In this document: piece by piece, positions 8,715 through 18,265 of the stretch | Layout: each line of letters begins with the position of its first letter | Numbering within the stretch: position 1 is the stretch's first letter | Assembly: GCA_021774445.1 (NCBI GenBank) | Contig: JAJFJA010000015.1 | Location: 186,001-250,000, forward strand | Length of the DNA: 64,000 bases | DNA from: Alphaproteobacteria bacterium | Lineage (GTDB): Bacteria; Pseudomonadota; Alphaproteobacteria; UBA6615 | Reading direction: 5' to 3' | Translations under genes and position numbers: made by a program | The notes under the pieces: model-generated | The model's database searches: none | Seen by the model: only the letters and a program-made list of their open reading frames with translations | Told to the model about the DNA's origin: nothing

Positions 8715-9382
8715 ACCGCCTCAAGCATGTAGCCGAGTCCTCTCAGAGATCGGATGTGCAAACCGGCCGGCTCGAACTTCTTGCGCAGACGGCTGACGTA
8801 GAGTTCGAGGGCGCCCTCGCTGATGGCGTCCTCCATGGAGGATATCGCCTCGGCCAATTCTGACTTTGGGGTGACCCGACCGGCGCGCAGGATCAGCGCT
8901 TCGAGCAGGTCCAATTCACGTTTCGGCAGTTCGATATTTTGATCCGCGACCTGGACCGCCCGGGTGGCGACATCGAAAACCAGCTCGCCGATACGGATGA
9001 CGGACCCGGTGGCGCTGGCGCGGCGGCGGAGCAGGGCTCTGATGCGCGCCTCAAGCTCCTCGACCTCAAAAGGCTTGGCGATGTAATCGTCGGCCCCTAG
9101 GTCGAGTCCCTTGACCCGGTCGGCCAGTTCGGCGCGGGCCGTCAACACCAGAACGATGGTGTCGGAGGAACGGGCCCGGAGGCGCCGCAGGACGTCGAGG
9201 CCATCCATCAGCGGGAGGCCCAGATCAAGCAATACGAGGTCGAAAAACTCGGCCGCCAGCAAGGCATCGGCGTCCGTGCCGTTGGTCGCGATATCGACTA
9301 CATGGCCTTCCGCTCCCAAGATCCGCGAAAGCACCGTTGCAAGCTCGCTGTTGTCTTCGGCAATTAGGACCCGCATGACCAT
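8711..9382 (-). CDS. tctD: Response regulator, OmpR/TctD family
   Basis: A 223-residue two-domain regulator. The receiver domain has the acidic pair in LIAEDN, phosphoacceptor Asp51 (numbered from the ATG at 9376) in LVLLDLGLPLMDG and Lys101 in DDYIAKPF. The C-terminal winged-helix domain ends YVSRLRKKFEPAG and IRSLRGLGYML. Two ATGs, 9382 and 9376, are in frame; neither has a clear ribosome-binding site. It is the first gene of the tctDE operon and is divergent from the ferric-reductase-like gene. By family it activates tripartite transporter genes, here tctCBA at 11.8-14.7 kb. Confidence 0.9.
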   Translation of the reverse strand: MVMRVLIAEDNSELATVLSRILGAEGHVVDIATNGTDADALLAAEFFDLVLLDLGLPLMDGLDVLRRLRARSSDTIVLVLTARAELADRVKGLDLGADDYIAKPFEVEELEARIRALLRRRASATGSVIRIGELVFDVATRAVQVADQNIELPKRELDLLEALILRAGRVTPKSELAEAISSMEDAISEGALELYVSRLRKKFEPAGLHIRSLRGLGYMLEAV

Positions 9383-9458
9383 AGCATAAGCGAGGCGCCG
9401 CGATTTGTTGAGGCGGGCAGACCGGCGCCGTTTGGCCGCGCCGACGCAACGACAAAGT

Positions 9459-9484
9459 ACACGATGTCGTGTGATTCCCTCACA
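9459..9484. promoter_or_regulatory. Two overlapping inverted repeats upstream of tctDE
   Basis: In the 222-bp divergent region 9383-9604, ACACGA-TG-TCGTGT (9459-9472) overlaps TGTGA-TTCCC-TCACA (9470-9484). The second resembles a CRP half-site pair, but the spacing is 5 instead of 6 bp, so a CRP assignment is not supported. They are candidate operators for tctD or for the divergent membrane-protein gene. Confidence 0.35.
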
Positions 9485-9604
9485 TTATCGACCCCGGCGG
9501 TGATCGCATGAGTTGTTCATGCCAACAGGTTGGATTTAGTCACAGAATCGCCGTATTTTGTCGCACAATCCGCGCTTCCGCACTTGCTACGACGTGATCA
9601 GACC

Positions 9605-10366
9605 ATGGGCCAAACTGCTGAACAATCGAGCCAACCGTCGGGCCGGCCGACCTTTCGATGGCAAACACGGCACCTAGTCGTACTCGTCGCCGCTGGCCTC
9701 GGGACATATGTCTTCATGGAATCGCGCGCCGAATGGTCAGGGATGCACCGCTGGAACCGGGCTGTTGGGGACATGAGCCTGGTTCTGATCGGGCTATCCA
9801 TGACCATTGGGCCGTTGGCACGCCTGTTGACGGTGTTTCGGACCGCCGTCCCCTGGCGACGAGAGTTGGGTATCTACGGCGTCCTGCTCGCGGTCATCCA
9901 CACCGTCATCATCCTTGCCGGTTGGGTCGAATGGGACCTAATCCGCCTCTTCGGCTACGAGCTGCACCCAGTTACCAACCGCTATGTCATGTTCCAGCAC
10001 GGCTTCGGGCTGGCCAATGTGATCGGCATCGTCGCCCTCGTCTACGGAATTGTCCTGGCGCTCACCTCCAACGATTGGAGCCAGCGGTTGCTCAGTGGGT
10101 CCGTGTGGAAATTTCTGCAGCAGAGCGCCTATGTTTTGTGGATGCTGATCATTATCCACACAGCATACTTCATGTATCTCCACTTTCAGGACTTCCACCG
10201 GAGCGTGCCGGAGCCAAACTGGGCACAGATACCCTTTGCCGGGCTCGTCGCGCTCGTCATTCTGCTCCAGTCGGCCGCCTTCCTGAAGACCTGGAGATCG
10301 AAACGTGGTTCGCGGCCAAGGCCGACCTCATGGAAGCGCAAGGTAGAAGCTGTCGAGCCGCTCTAA
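9605..10366 (+). CDS. Ferric-reductase-like transmembrane protein
   Basis: About 253 residues from the ATG at 9605 (an upstream GTG/ATG extension to 9530 adds a non-membrane segment without family resemblance). Six or seven hydrophobic helices are visible. Histidines inside helices, in LAVIHTVIIL, VMFQHGFGLA and LIIIHTAYFMYLHF, are placed as in b-type heme-binding ferric reductase/MsrQ-like proteins. No flavin or NAD domain is fused. The gene stands between the divergent tctDE operon and the AfuA-like binding protein. A redox role in the inner membrane is likely, but its partner is not in the window and its connection to tricarboxylate uptake is unproven. Confidence 0.7.
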   Translation: MGQTAEQSSQPSGRPTFRWQTRHLVVLVAAGLGTYVFMESRAEWSGMHRWNRAVGDMSLVLIGLSMTIGPLARLLTVFRTAVPWRRELGIYGVLLAVIHTVIILAGWVEWDLIRLFGYELHPVTNRYVMFQHGFGLANVIGIVALVYGIVLALTSNDWSQRLLSGSVWKFLQQSAYVLWMLIIIHTAYFMYLHFQDFHRSVPEPNWAQIPFAGLVALVILLQSAAFLKTWRSKRGSRPRPTSWKRKVEAVEPL

Positions 10367-10588
10367 GGACGATTTTCACGGCGGTGCGCAAGAAAACCTA
10401 GGGACAGGTGAGCGCTAGGAGGCGCTGGGCTCGACCGTTGCCGGTGTGTCGTTAAGCCACGGGATAGGCCAATCCGGTAGTCCCGAAGAGTTGAAGGGCA
10501 TTCCGGGGCAAGCACAGCGCGCCATTGTGTGAAGCGGCTGTGATGAACTAGCTTCGTCGAGCAGACATCATCCAAGGTGGCAGCGGCA

Positions 10589-11680
10589 ATGCGCGTTGAT
10601 CTGGCCAGAATCCTTGTTTTGAGCGGCCTTTTGCTAGTCTGGCTCGCCCGGGCCGCAATAGCGGAATCGTTCGATTTTCCGGCACTTGACGGCACCGTGG
10701 GCGCACCGAACGGCCAGGTCGTGGTCTATAGCACCACGGATATCGAGGCGGCGCGGCCGATCGTTGACGGGTTCCAAAAGCGGTATCCGGGCATCGCCGT
10801 CGTCTATCACGACCTGCAATCAATTGCATTATTCGAGCGCGTGATCGCGGAGACGGAGGGCCCAGGGGAAACGGCCGATCTGGTGCTGAGTTCCGCCCTG
10901 GACCTGCAGATCAAGCTGGTCAATGACGGCTATGCCGCACAGTGGAAATCGGCGGAAGCAAGAGCCTTGCCGAGTTGGGCAACATGGCGCAACGCGGCGT
11001 TCGGCATCACCTACGAACCCGCCGTCATCGTCTATTACAAGCCGTTTTTCGAAGACCGGCCGCCGCCGGCCACGCGGGCGGCTCTGGCGCGGTATTTGGA
11101 AGAAGACGGCAGTACTTTCTTCGGTCGGGTAGCGACCTATGATGTTGAGCGCAGCGGCCTTGGGTTCCTGTTCATGGCGCGCGATCAGGAACACTCGGCG
11201 GATATTTGGCGGCTGGTTTCGCTCATGGGCGAGCAAGGGGTAAAGCTCTATACCAGCTCGGCCGCGATCATCGATCGGGTGGCGTCCGGGCGGTTCCTGG
11301 TGGGCTATAATATCCTCGGATCCTATGCCCAGCGGATGGCGCGCACGCGCCCGGATTTGGGGGTTATAACGCCGGAGGACTACACCATCGTGATGAGCCG
11401 CGTGGCGTTGATCCCACGGGCCGCCAAGTCATCCGGTCTCGGCGGATTATTCCTCAATTTTCTGATCTCCGTTGACGGTCAGAGGATTCTGGCGACCGAT
11501 GCGGGGCTCAATGCGATCCACCCGGACATCGAAGGGGTCAATACGTTCAGTTCGCTGAGCGCGCGTCTGGGGGCGCGGGCCAGGCCAATCCGCGTCGGCC
11601 CGGGGTTGCTGGTCTATCTGGATGAGACGAAGCGGCGGCGGTTGATCGAACGATGGAACTCGGCGCTGGTTGGCCGATAG
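10589..11680 (+). CDS. Periplasmic ABC-type binding protein, AfuA/PgtC-like (possible co-sensor)
   Basis: About 363 residues from the ATG at 10589, chosen because AAGGTGG lies 8 bp upstream (a GTG at 10577 is in frame). A signal peptide, LARILVLSGLLLVWLARAAIAES, is followed by a type-2 periplasmic binding fold: VVVYSTTDIEAARPIVDGF, VSRVALIPRAAKSSGLGGLF. The family contains Fe3+ binders such as AfuA and the phosphoglycerate-transport regulator PgtC. No ABC permease or ATPase adjoins it; instead it sits between a two-component system and tctCBA, the same layout in which PgtC modulates a sensor kinase. I infer a co-sensor role for TctE. A plain iron-uptake role is less likely given the neighbours. 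Confidence 0.75.
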   Translation: MRVDLARILVLSGLLLVWLARAAIAESFDFPALDGTVGAPNGQVVVYSTTDIEAARPIVDGFQKRYPGIAVVYHDLQSIALFERVIAETEGPGETADLVLSSALDLQIKLVNDGYAAQWKSAEARALPSWATWRNAAFGITYEPAVIVYYKPFFEDRPPPATRAALARYLEEDGSTFFGRVATYDVERSGLGFLFMARDQEHSADIWRLVSLMGEQGVKLYTSSAAIIDRVASGRFLVGYNILGSYAQRMARTRPDLGVITPEDYTIVMSRVALIPRAAKSSGLGGLFLNFLISVDGQRILATDAGLNAIHPDIEGVNTFSSLSARLGARARPIRVGPGLLVYLDETKRRRLIERWNSALVGR

Positions 11681-11773
11681 CGGATTCTTCGTCGGATGAC
11701 AGCCCCGTGACAGCTTGAGGGCCTAGAGTTTCCAATCAGGCGGAACAAGCTTAGACACAAAAGGGAGAAAAAG

Positions 11774-12742
11774 ATGATTCCAGGAATCCTGAGAAAGGTC
11801 GCGTTGGGCGCGGTCGTAACCGCGGCCCTTGCCAGTACCGCGCATGCGTCCGAGTGCATTGCGCCGGCAAACCCCGGCGGCGGTTGGGACTTTACCTGCC
11901 GCACCATCGGCAAAATCATGCATGACATCGGCGCCGTCGACGATCCGATCCAGGTTACCAATATGGCCGGCGCCGGCGGCGGTGTTGCGTACGCCCATGT
12001 GGTGAACGAACGCGGCAGCGACGAAGATTTGATCATCGCGGCGTCTTCGGCGACGGCGACCCGCCTGGCACAGAATGCCTATGGCGGCGCGACCTACGAC
12101 CAGGTTCGCTTCCTTGGTGCCATCGGTGCCGATCCGGGCGTCATCGTCGTCGGCAAGGATTCGCCGTTTCAATCGCTGACGGAACTGATGGACGCGGTAA
12201 AATCCGATCCGCAATCGGTGTCGTTCGCCGGCGGCTCGGCCGTGGGTGGATTCGACCATCTTAAGGTGCTTATGGCGTTGCGGCGGTCGGGCTTCGAAGA
12301 TATCCGGGCGGTGAAATACATCGGCTTGGATGGTGGCGCTGACGCGATTACCCAAACCATCGGCGGCTTTACCCAGGCCATGACCGGCGACATCTCAGAG
12401 GTGATTGGCTTCCTTAAGGCCGGTGACATTCGGGTGCTTGCTTCCTTTACCGATGAGCGGATTCCGGGTTTTGAGGATATTCCGACGGCGAAGGAACAGG
12501 GCGTCGACGTTGTGGCCGTCAATTGGCGCGGCCTCTATGTGCCAAAAGACATCTCAGAGGACGCCTATCGTCGGTGGTCCGACGCGCTTGCCCAGGTCGG
12601 CGATTCGCCGGAGTGGGCCGCCGCGATGGAGGCCAATGGACTGGCGCCGTTCAACCGGGTTGGTGACGACTTCCAGTCCTATGTTTCGGACGTCATCCTG
12701 GAGGTTGAGGCGCTGTCACGTGAGATTGGCGTCATTCAGTGA
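11774..12742 (+). CDS. tctC: Tripartite tricarboxylate transporter substrate-binding protein
   Basis: A 322-residue Bug-family periplasmic receptor. Signal peptide ILRKVALGAVVTAALASTAHAS ends near residue 26; the mature part has CIAPANPGGGWDFTCR, NMAGAGGGVAYAHV and DVVAVNWRGLYVPKD, the usual TctC landmarks for carboxylate binding. A GGGAGAAAAAG ribosome-binding site precedes the ATG. It overlaps tctB by 4 bp (GTGA), giving the order C-B-A. Length and motifs are standard. The ligand is probably a di- or tricarboxylate, and the prpD/prpB-like genes downstream suggest a (methyl)citrate. Confidence 0.93.
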   Translation: MIPGILRKVALGAVVTAALASTAHASECIAPANPGGGWDFTCRTIGKIMHDIGAVDDPIQVTNMAGAGGGVAYAHVVNERGSDEDLIIAASSATATRLAQNAYGGATYDQVRFLGAIGADPGVIVVGKDSPFQSLTELMDAVKSDPQSVSFAGGSAVGGFDHLKVLMALRRSGFEDIRAVKYIGLDGGADAITQTIGGFTQAMTGDISEVIGFLKAGDIRVLASFTDERIPGFEDIPTAKEQGVDVVAVNWRGLYVPKDISEDAYRRWSDALAQVGDSPEWAAAMEANGLAPFNRVGDDFQSYVSDVILEVEALSREIGVIQ

Positions 12743-13173
12743 AATCTGACCGGATATTCGGTCTGATTATAGTTGTGGTGGCGCTCGCATATATCGCGAG
12801 CGCCACCCAAATCCAAACGAGTTTTCTGGCTGACCCCGTCGGCCCGAAGACATTTCCTTTCCTGGTCGGGCTCGTGTTGGCTGTTTGCGGCCTGGTGGTT
12901 GCCCTGCGTCCCGACGAGGAACAGGTGCGCGTGCGATCGATCGGTAAGCTGGCACTCGCCATGGTCGTGCTGCTGGGCTACGCCTACACGCTCCGGCCGC
13001 TTGGTTTTCTGATTCCGACGGCGGTCGCGTCGGGGATCGTTAGTTACCAGATCAGTCCGCGGGTCACGCCAGCCTTGCTCACCGGCGTTGGCCTGTCGGT
13101 GGGGCTGTTCCTGCTGTTCAAATTTGTGCTTGGCCTTGGGCTGTTTGCGCTGCCGCGGGCTTTGCTGAGTTAG
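12739..13173 (+). CDS. tctB: Tripartite tricarboxylate transporter small membrane protein
   Basis: A 144-residue four-helix membrane protein with the TctB pattern: IFGLIIVVVALAYIASA, a DPVGPKTFPFLVG loop, and two further helices. It starts with GTG, sharing 4 bp with the tctC stop. TctB is the small subunit that pairs with TctA in the inner membrane. Ten base pairs separate it from tctA, consistent with a single transcript. Confidence 0.92.
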   Translation: MKSDRIFGLIIVVVALAYIASATQIQTSFLADPVGPKTFPFLVGLVLAVCGLVVALRPDEEQVRVRSIGKLALAMVVLLGYAYTLRPLGFLIPTAVASGIVSYQISPRVTPALLTGVGLSVGLFLLFKFVLGLGLFALPRALLS

Positions 13174-13183
13174 GCACTGAATC

Positions 13184-14689
13184 ATGGAGACTCTTGCGCT
13201 TCTCGCTCAGGGATTCGCCGTCGCATTGACGCCGAAGATCCTGATGCTGGCTGTTGCCGGTTGTATTATCGGCACCGTCGTTGGCGCGCTGCCGGGGCTT
13301 GGTCCGACGAATGGCGTCGCCATCCTCATCCCGCTTTCCTTCTCCTTCGGCCTCAACGCGACGGAGGCGCTGATCCTGATGACCAGCGTCTATTACGGCG
13401 CGATGTATGGTGGCCGGATCTCGTCGATACTGCTCAACATTCCCGGAGATGAGCCAGCCCTCATGACGACGCTGGACGGCTACCCGATGGCGAAGGCAGG
13501 CCGTGCCAGCGACGCCCTCGTGCTGTCCGGCGTCGCGTCGTTCGTCGGCGCCCTGCTGGCCACAATCGGTTTGATCATTCTGGCGCCGGTGCTGGCGCGC
13601 ATCGCGTTTCTGTTCGGTCCGGCGGAGTATTTCGCGCTTTACCTGCTTGCCTTTGCGACCCTGGGCGGCATGGCGTCCAACAACCAGGCCAAGGCCGCCA
13701 TCGCCGCTTGTCTGGGGCTGGGTATCGCGATGATCGGTTTGGACAACTCGACGGGCTTGCCGCGATTCACTTACGGCAACTTGCACCTGATGGATGGCAT
13801 CGACTTCCTGGTCGCGATTGTCGGGCTGTTCGCGGTGACGGAAGTGTTTGTTTTCATCGAAAGTCACGGTCGGGATTCGGCGATCGGTGTGAAGCTCGAA
13901 AAACTCAGGATACCGGTACGGGACATCATGCGTAGCGCGATGACCATGCTGCGCTCCTCGGTCGTCGGCTTTATTGCCGGCGTGCTGCCCGGCGCCGGTG
14001 CCTCTTTGGGCAGCTTCTTGGCGTATGTTACGGAAAAAGGGATCGTCCGCGACAATTCCCAGTTCGGTTCCGGCGATCCGCGCGGGGTGGCGGCGCCGGA
14101 AGCCGGTAATAACGCCGCCGCCGGCGGTGCGTTGGTGCCGATGCTGACGCTGGGTGTGCCGGGGTCCGGCACCACCGCGGTGCTTCTTGCCCTGTTGGTA
14201 ACTCTCAACATCACGCCAGGCCCGCTGCTGTTTCAGGAACGGCCGGAGGTCGTGTGGGGTCTGATCGCAGCGTTGCTTATCGCCAATTTTGTGCTGCTTA
14301 TCCTCAACGTGCCGATGGTAAAGCTGTTCGTCTTGCTGTTGAGTGTCCCGCCGCGGGTGCTGCTGCCCGGCGTCACGATGATCGCTTTCGTGGGTATCTT
14401 CTCGCTGTCAGGCAGCTCCTTCGACCTGGTCTTGATGATCGCTTTCGGCGTGCTGGGGTTCTTCTTGCGGAAGCTCGATGTCCCAACGGTGCCGATCATT
14501 CTCGGCATACTTCTGGGTGGTGAGATGGAAGACAGCCTGCGCCGCGCCATGGTGATTTCCAGCGGCGACTGGCGGTTCCTGTTTTCGTCGGGCATTTCCA
14601 CCGGACTGTGGATCGCCGCAGTGGTCGGATTTATCGCGCCGATGTTCGTGCGGAACTTGCTCAAAAAGCCCCAAGCCATTACGGACTAA
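13184..14689 (+). CDS. tctA: Tripartite tricarboxylate transporter large permease
   Basis: A 501-residue, roughly 11-12 helix permease. Diagnostic segments include GCIIGTVVGALPGLGPTNGV near residue 26, VYYGAMYGGRISSILLNIPG near 68, and GGALVPMLTLGVPGSGTTAV near 310, which are the highly conserved TctA re-entrant motifs. It drives ion-coupled carboxylate uptake with TctB and TctC. Eighty-seven base pairs separate it from the PrpD-like gene, which is probably in the same regulon. Confidence 0.95.
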   Translation: METLALLAQGFAVALTPKILMLAVAGCIIGTVVGALPGLGPTNGVAILIPLSFSFGLNATEALILMTSVYYGAMYGGRISSILLNIPGDEPALMTTLDGYPMAKAGRASDALVLSGVASFVGALLATIGLIILAPVLARIAFLFGPAEYFALYLLAFATLGGMASNNQAKAAIAACLGLGIAMIGLDNSTGLPRFTYGNLHLMDGIDFLVAIVGLFAVTEVFVFIESHGRDSAIGVKLEKLRIPVRDIMRSAMTMLRSSVVGFIAGVLPGAGASLGSFLAYVTEKGIVRDNSQFGSGDPRGVAAPEAGNNAAAGGALVPMLTLGVPGSGTTAVLLALLVTLNITPGPLLFQERPEVVWGLIAALLIANFVLLILNVPMVKLFVLLLSVPPRVLLPGVTMIAFVGIFSLSGSSFDLVLMIAFGVLGFFLRKLDVPTVPIILGILLGGEMEDSLRRAMVISSGDWRFLFSSGISTGLWIAAVVGFIAPMFVRNLLKKPQAITD

Positions 14690-14776
14690 AGTATCGCCGT
14701 TGCGGGGGCTGCGAGCCGTGGCTGCGGCCGGCGGCGCGACCGTCGATAGCGGCGCGATCCAGATGAGCGAACGAAC

Positions 14777-16294
14777 ATGAAAAAGCACTGCGTTACGGTT
14801 CATCCCGAACAAGACCGGCTGCGACGAGCCGATCAGCTGGCTTGGAAAATCGCCGAGACGGCGGCGGACCCGGTGCCGGTTGAAGCCGCGGTCTGCGAGA
14901 TGATCATCAATCGGGTGATCGACAATGCCGCCGTTGCAATGGCTGCAGTGAACAGACGGCCGGCGGCGACGGCTCGTGCGCAGGCGTTGGCCCATCCGTT
15001 GAAGGACGGCGCCACGGTGTTTGGCCTGCCAAGCCAGCAACGTTGCTGTGCCGAATGGGCTGCTTGGGCGAACGGCACGGCGGTACGCGAACTTGATTTC
15101 CATGACACGTTCCTGGCGGCCGACTACTCCCATCCGGGCGATAATATTCCGCCCTTGATCGCGGTTGCTCAGCAGTGTCATTGCGATGGCCCTCAACTCG
15201 TCCGCGCCATTGCGACGGCGTATGAAATTCAGGTGAACTTGGTCCGGGCCATTTGTCTTCATAAGCATAAGATCGACCATGTCGCCCATCTTGGCCCTGC
15301 CGTTGCGGCCGGATTGGGAACTCTGCTCGATCTGCCGATCGAAGTGATCTATCAGTCCATCAACCAGGCGCTCCATACGACGACATCGACGCGTCAATCG
15401 CGCAAAGGCGAGATATCCTCATGGAAGGCCTTCGCGCCATCGCATGCGGGCAAGCTGGCTATCGAGGCGGTTGACCGCGCCATGCGGGGCGAGGGTGCTC
15501 CGGCGCCGATTTACGAAGGCGAAGATTCAGTCATCGCTTGGTTATTGGATGGACCGGATGCTCGGTACGACGTTCTGCTGCCAGAGGCCGGCGAACCCAA
15601 ACGAGGCATCCTGGAGACTTACACGAAGGAGCATTCCTCCGAATATCAAAGTCAGGCGTTGATAGATCTGGCTTTTGCGATCGGCGAAGAGATAGAAACA
15701 AGGACGAATGGCGATTGGGATAAGGTTGCGAGAATTGTTCTAAGAACCAGCCATCATACGCACTACGTGATCGGCACCGGCGCAAACGATCCGCAAAAAT
15801 TCGACCCGTCGGCGAGCCGCGAGACGCTCGATCACTCGATCATGTACATCCTCGCGGTGGCCCTGCAGGACCGCCGCTGGCACCATGTGGACTCATACGC
15901 CCCTGATCGGGCGAAGCGTGGGGACACGGTGCGCCTGTGGCGCACGATCAGCACCATTGAAGATCCGGAATGGACCGCTCGCTATCACGCGACCGATCCA
16001 AATGAGAAAGCGTTCGGCGGTGAATTGATGGTGACATTTGCGGATGACTCCGCGCTATCACGCTCGATCGCGGTCGCGAATGCACATCCGCTCGGTGCCC
16101 GACCCTTCGTTCGGGAGAATTATGTGGCGAAGTTTCGCGCGCTGACCGACGGGGTCGTGGACGCATCGGAACAGGATCGTTTTCTGAATGTCGTGCAAGG
16201 CTTGACCGAGCTGAAAGCCGAAGATCTCGACGGCTTGAATATTCAGATTCCGACTGATGCCCTGGTCACCAATTCAGCAAAAGGAATCTTCTGA
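14777..16294 (+). CDS. prpD: MmgE/PrpD family protein, 2-methylcitrate dehydratase-like
   Basis: A 505-residue member of the MmgE/PrpD family, typical length for PrpD. Family landmarks are [19 protein letters not shown] near residue 35, [16 protein letters not shown] near 95, [12 protein letters not shown] near 118, and [21 protein letters not shown] near 350. PrpD dehydrates 2-methylcitrate to 2-methylaconitate; other family members act on related substrates such as iminodisuccinate. It shares one base (TGATG) with the following lyase gene, so the two are translationally coupled. No prpC (methylcitrate synthase) is present, but a tricarboxylate transporter is, which favours an imported substrate over propionate detoxification. 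Confidence 0.88.
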   Translation: MKKHCVTVHPEQDRLRRADQLAWKIAETAADPVPVEAAVCEMIINRVIDNAAVAMAAVNRRPAATARAQALAHPLKDGATVFGLPSQQRCCAEWAAWANGTAVRELDFHDTFLAADYSHPGDNIPPLIAVAQQCHCDGPQLVRAIATAYEIQVNLVRAICLHKHKIDHVAHLGPAVAAGLGTLLDLPIEVIYQSINQALHTTTSTRQSRKGEISSWKAFAPSHAGKLAIEAVDRAMRGEGAPAPIYEGEDSVIAWLLDGPDARYDVLLPEAGEPKRGILETYTKEHSSEYQSQALIDLAFAIGEEIETRTNGDWDKVARIVLRTSHHTHYVIGTGANDPQKFDPSASRETLDHSIMYILAVALQDRRWHHVDSYAPDRAKRGDTVRLWRTISTIEDPEWTARYHATDPNEKAFGGELMVTFADDSALSRSIAVANAHPLGARPFVRENYVAKFRALTDGVVDASEQDRFLNVVQGLTELKAEDLDGLNIQIPTDALVTNSAKGIF

Positions 16295-17187
16295 TGTTGT
16301 TTTCCAAGCTGTCCGCCCAGGAGAAACGCCGAGACTTAAGAAAGAAGCTTGGTGCCGATGAAATAGTCCGAGTACCGGGCGCGTTCTCGCCCTTGGTTGC
16401 CATGGAGATTGAGCGTCAGGGCTTCGACGCCATCTATGTCTCCGGCGCCGTGGTCGCTGCGGATCTCGGCCTGCCCGATATCGGTCTGACGACCTTGACG
16501 GAGGTGTCCACCCGCGCCGAACAGATTGCCCGGGTTACCGACCTGCCGACAATTGTCGACTGCGATACCGGCTTCGGCGAGCCGATGAGCGTGGCCCGGA
16601 CTGTCCGGGTTATGGAAGAGCGGGGTGTCGCGGGCCTGCATCTCGAAGACCAGGTCAACCCGAAGCGCTGTGGGCATCTCGACGGAAAGGCCGTCGTTTC
16701 AGCGGATGATATGATCCAGAAAATCAAGGCGGCTGTCGATGGCCGAAGGGATGAGGATTTGCTGCTCATCGCCCGTACGGATGCGCTGGCAGTTGAAGGT
16801 CTCGATGCAATGATTGAGCGCGCGAACGTCTATGCCGAGGCCGGCGCCGACGTCATATTTGCAGAAGCTCTGAAGGGACGAGCGGACTGGGAAAGGGCAA
16901 GCCGGGAGATTGCCGCCCCTTTGCTTGCCAACATGACTGAGTTTGGCAAATCCGATCTGCTGCCGGCCCAGACCTTGCAAGAGCTGGGGGTCAGCATCGT
17001 TATTTATCCGGTGACGACGTTGCGGATTGCGATGAAGGCGACGCAAGATGCCCTGCGTCATATTGCGGAAAGCGGGACGCAATCCCGGATCGTCGAAGAC
17101 ATGCAAAGCCGAGCGGACTTGTATGACCTACTTCGGTACGAAGATTACAATCGGTTCGACCAGGCGCTCTTCAATTTCCGGCTGTAG
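16294..17187 (+). CDS. prpB: Isocitrate lyase/PEP mutase family, 2-methylisocitrate lyase-like
   Basis: A 297-residue PEP mutase/isocitrate lyase superfamily protein. Mg-binding VDCDTGFGEP (Asp89, Asp91) and the catalytic-loop motif KRCGH at residues 124-128 are intact, as required for cleavage of 2-methylisocitrate to pyruvate and succinate. ARTDALAVEGLD near 160 is also conserved. The residue after KRCGH is LDGK instead of the more usual RPNK-like sequence, so a related substrate is possible. The gene starts on the last base of the prpD stop. It ends 13 bp from the convergent desaturase gene. Confidence 0.88.
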   Translation: MLFSKLSAQEKRRDLRKKLGADEIVRVPGAFSPLVAMEIERQGFDAIYVSGAVVAADLGLPDIGLTTLTEVSTRAEQIARVTDLPTIVDCDTGFGEPMSVARTVRVMEERGVAGLHLEDQVNPKRCGHLDGKAVVSADDMIQKIKAAVDGRRDEDLLLIARTDALAVEGLDAMIERANVYAEAGADVIFAEALKGRADWERASREIAAPLLANMTEFGKSDLLPAQTLQELGVSIVIYPVTTLRIAMKATQDALRHIAESGTQSRIVEDMQSRADLYDLLRYEDYNRFDQALFNFRL

Positions 17188-17200
17188 CGGCAGGCGTCCC

Positions 17201-18265
17201 CTACTCCGCGGGGGCCGGCGCGGCTGTGCCCGGATGTTCCACGCCGGGTAGGTCGCGGTCGACCCACCAATCCGGCTCGCGCAGTTGTCTAATGAGGGCC
17301 GGCACGAGTTCTTTGTACGCTGCCCAGGTGCTGGGGTAGGGCGGCGGGCAGTCGGCTTTGATCTCTTCATGCAGTTTTGGCAGCGCGTGATACGGCACCA
17401 TGGGGAACATGTGGTGTTCGACGTGATAGTTCATGTTCAAGTAGAGGAAACGAAGGACCGGGTTCATATAGATCGTACGAGAGTTTAGTCGATGATCGAC
17501 GACGTTATCGGCGAGACCCAAATGTTGCGTGACACCGAAAAACATCGCCAGCCAATGACCCAGGAATGGGGGCACGAACACGTAGAGGATCGGCAGAATG
17601 GAGCCGGTGGCGACGGCAAGCACGATGACGCCGAGCCAGATCGCGACCCACGCACGGGCCGCCAAGAACACCTTCGGCCACTCCGACTCCGGGACGAAAT
17701 CTTCCTCAGGAAAGGTCTTTTTGCCCATCACGTGAATAAATACGTGCCCTATGGTCTTGATACCGCCAGTGAGGTTGAACACCGTTCGGAACAGGTTGAG
17801 GAAATCGGGTGGCCTGGGGGTGATAATTTCGGGGTCGCGGCCGACGATGATGGTATCCGTGTGGTGCCGCGTGTGGCTCCAGCGCCAAACGGTCGGCTCG
17901 CGCAGCAGCCAATAACTGGCGAAATGGTAAACGGCGATATTGATCCACTGTGTCTTGAACGCGGTGCCATGGCCGCATTCGTGCCAGCGCGGGTCCGACG
18001 AGCCGGTGAGGATGGTGCAATAGGCGAAGAAGGTGGGCACAGCCCACCAGGTGCCCCAGGAGAGCCACGCTAAAACGCCGAATAGGGCGATGAGCGCGAA
18101 CCACAACAAAACATGCCAGAGTGCCGGAAAATCGCTGCGCCGCATCAGTTCCTTCATGCGTGCCCGCGGCACCGGACTCTTGTGCCATTCCGCCGAGACG
18201 AGCCCACGCTCCCGGGCGTTTTTGGTTTCCGGTCCATTTAGGCTGTAGTCTCTGCGGACGGTCAT
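17201..18265 (-). CDS. Membrane fatty acid desaturase family protein
   Basis: A 354-residue di-iron membrane desaturase. The three histidine boxes are visible: HECGH near residue 93, HTRHH near 132, and HVEHH near 282, with hydrophobic pairs between them. The ATG at 18265 is preferred over GTG 18268 because GAGGTG lies 5 bp upstream. The spacing of the boxes resembles MocD/alkane-hydroxylase-like desaturases as well as acyl-lipid desaturases. No ferredoxin partner adjoins it. It probably modifies membrane lipid acyl chains; substrate and regiochemistry cannot be read from sequence. Confidence 0.85.
   Translation of the reverse strand: MTVRRDYSLNGPETKNARERGLVSAEWHKSPVPRARMKELMRRSDFPALWHVLLWFALIALFGVLAWLSWGTWWAVPTFFAYCTILTGSSDPRWHECGHGTAFKTQWINIAVYHFASYWLLREPTVWRWSHTRHHTDTIIVGRDPEIITPRPPDFLNLFRTVFNLTGGIKTIGHVFIHVMGKKTFPEEDFVPESEWPKVFLAARAWVAIWLGVIVLAVATGSILPILYVFVPPFLGHWLAMFFGVTQHLGLADNVVDHRLNSRTIYMNPVLRFLYLNMNYHVEHHMFPMVPYHALPKLHEEIKADCPPPYPSTWAAYKELVPALIRQLREPDWWVDRDLPGVEHPGTAAPAPAE

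Noticed and set aside
9470..9484. A CRP binding site (TGTGA and TCACA)
   Set aside because: The half-sites are 5 bp apart, whereas CRP needs 6; kept only as a generic inverted repeat.
12736..13867. Antisense frames of 149 and 249 residues over tctB and tctA
   Set aside because: They are low-complexity, Arg/Gln/His-rich and lie opposite strongly conserved transporter genes.
14731..14760. Direct repeat of GCGGCGCGA before the prpD-like gene
   Set aside because: Two short copies in very GC-rich sequence, with no symmetry or promoter relation; probably chance.
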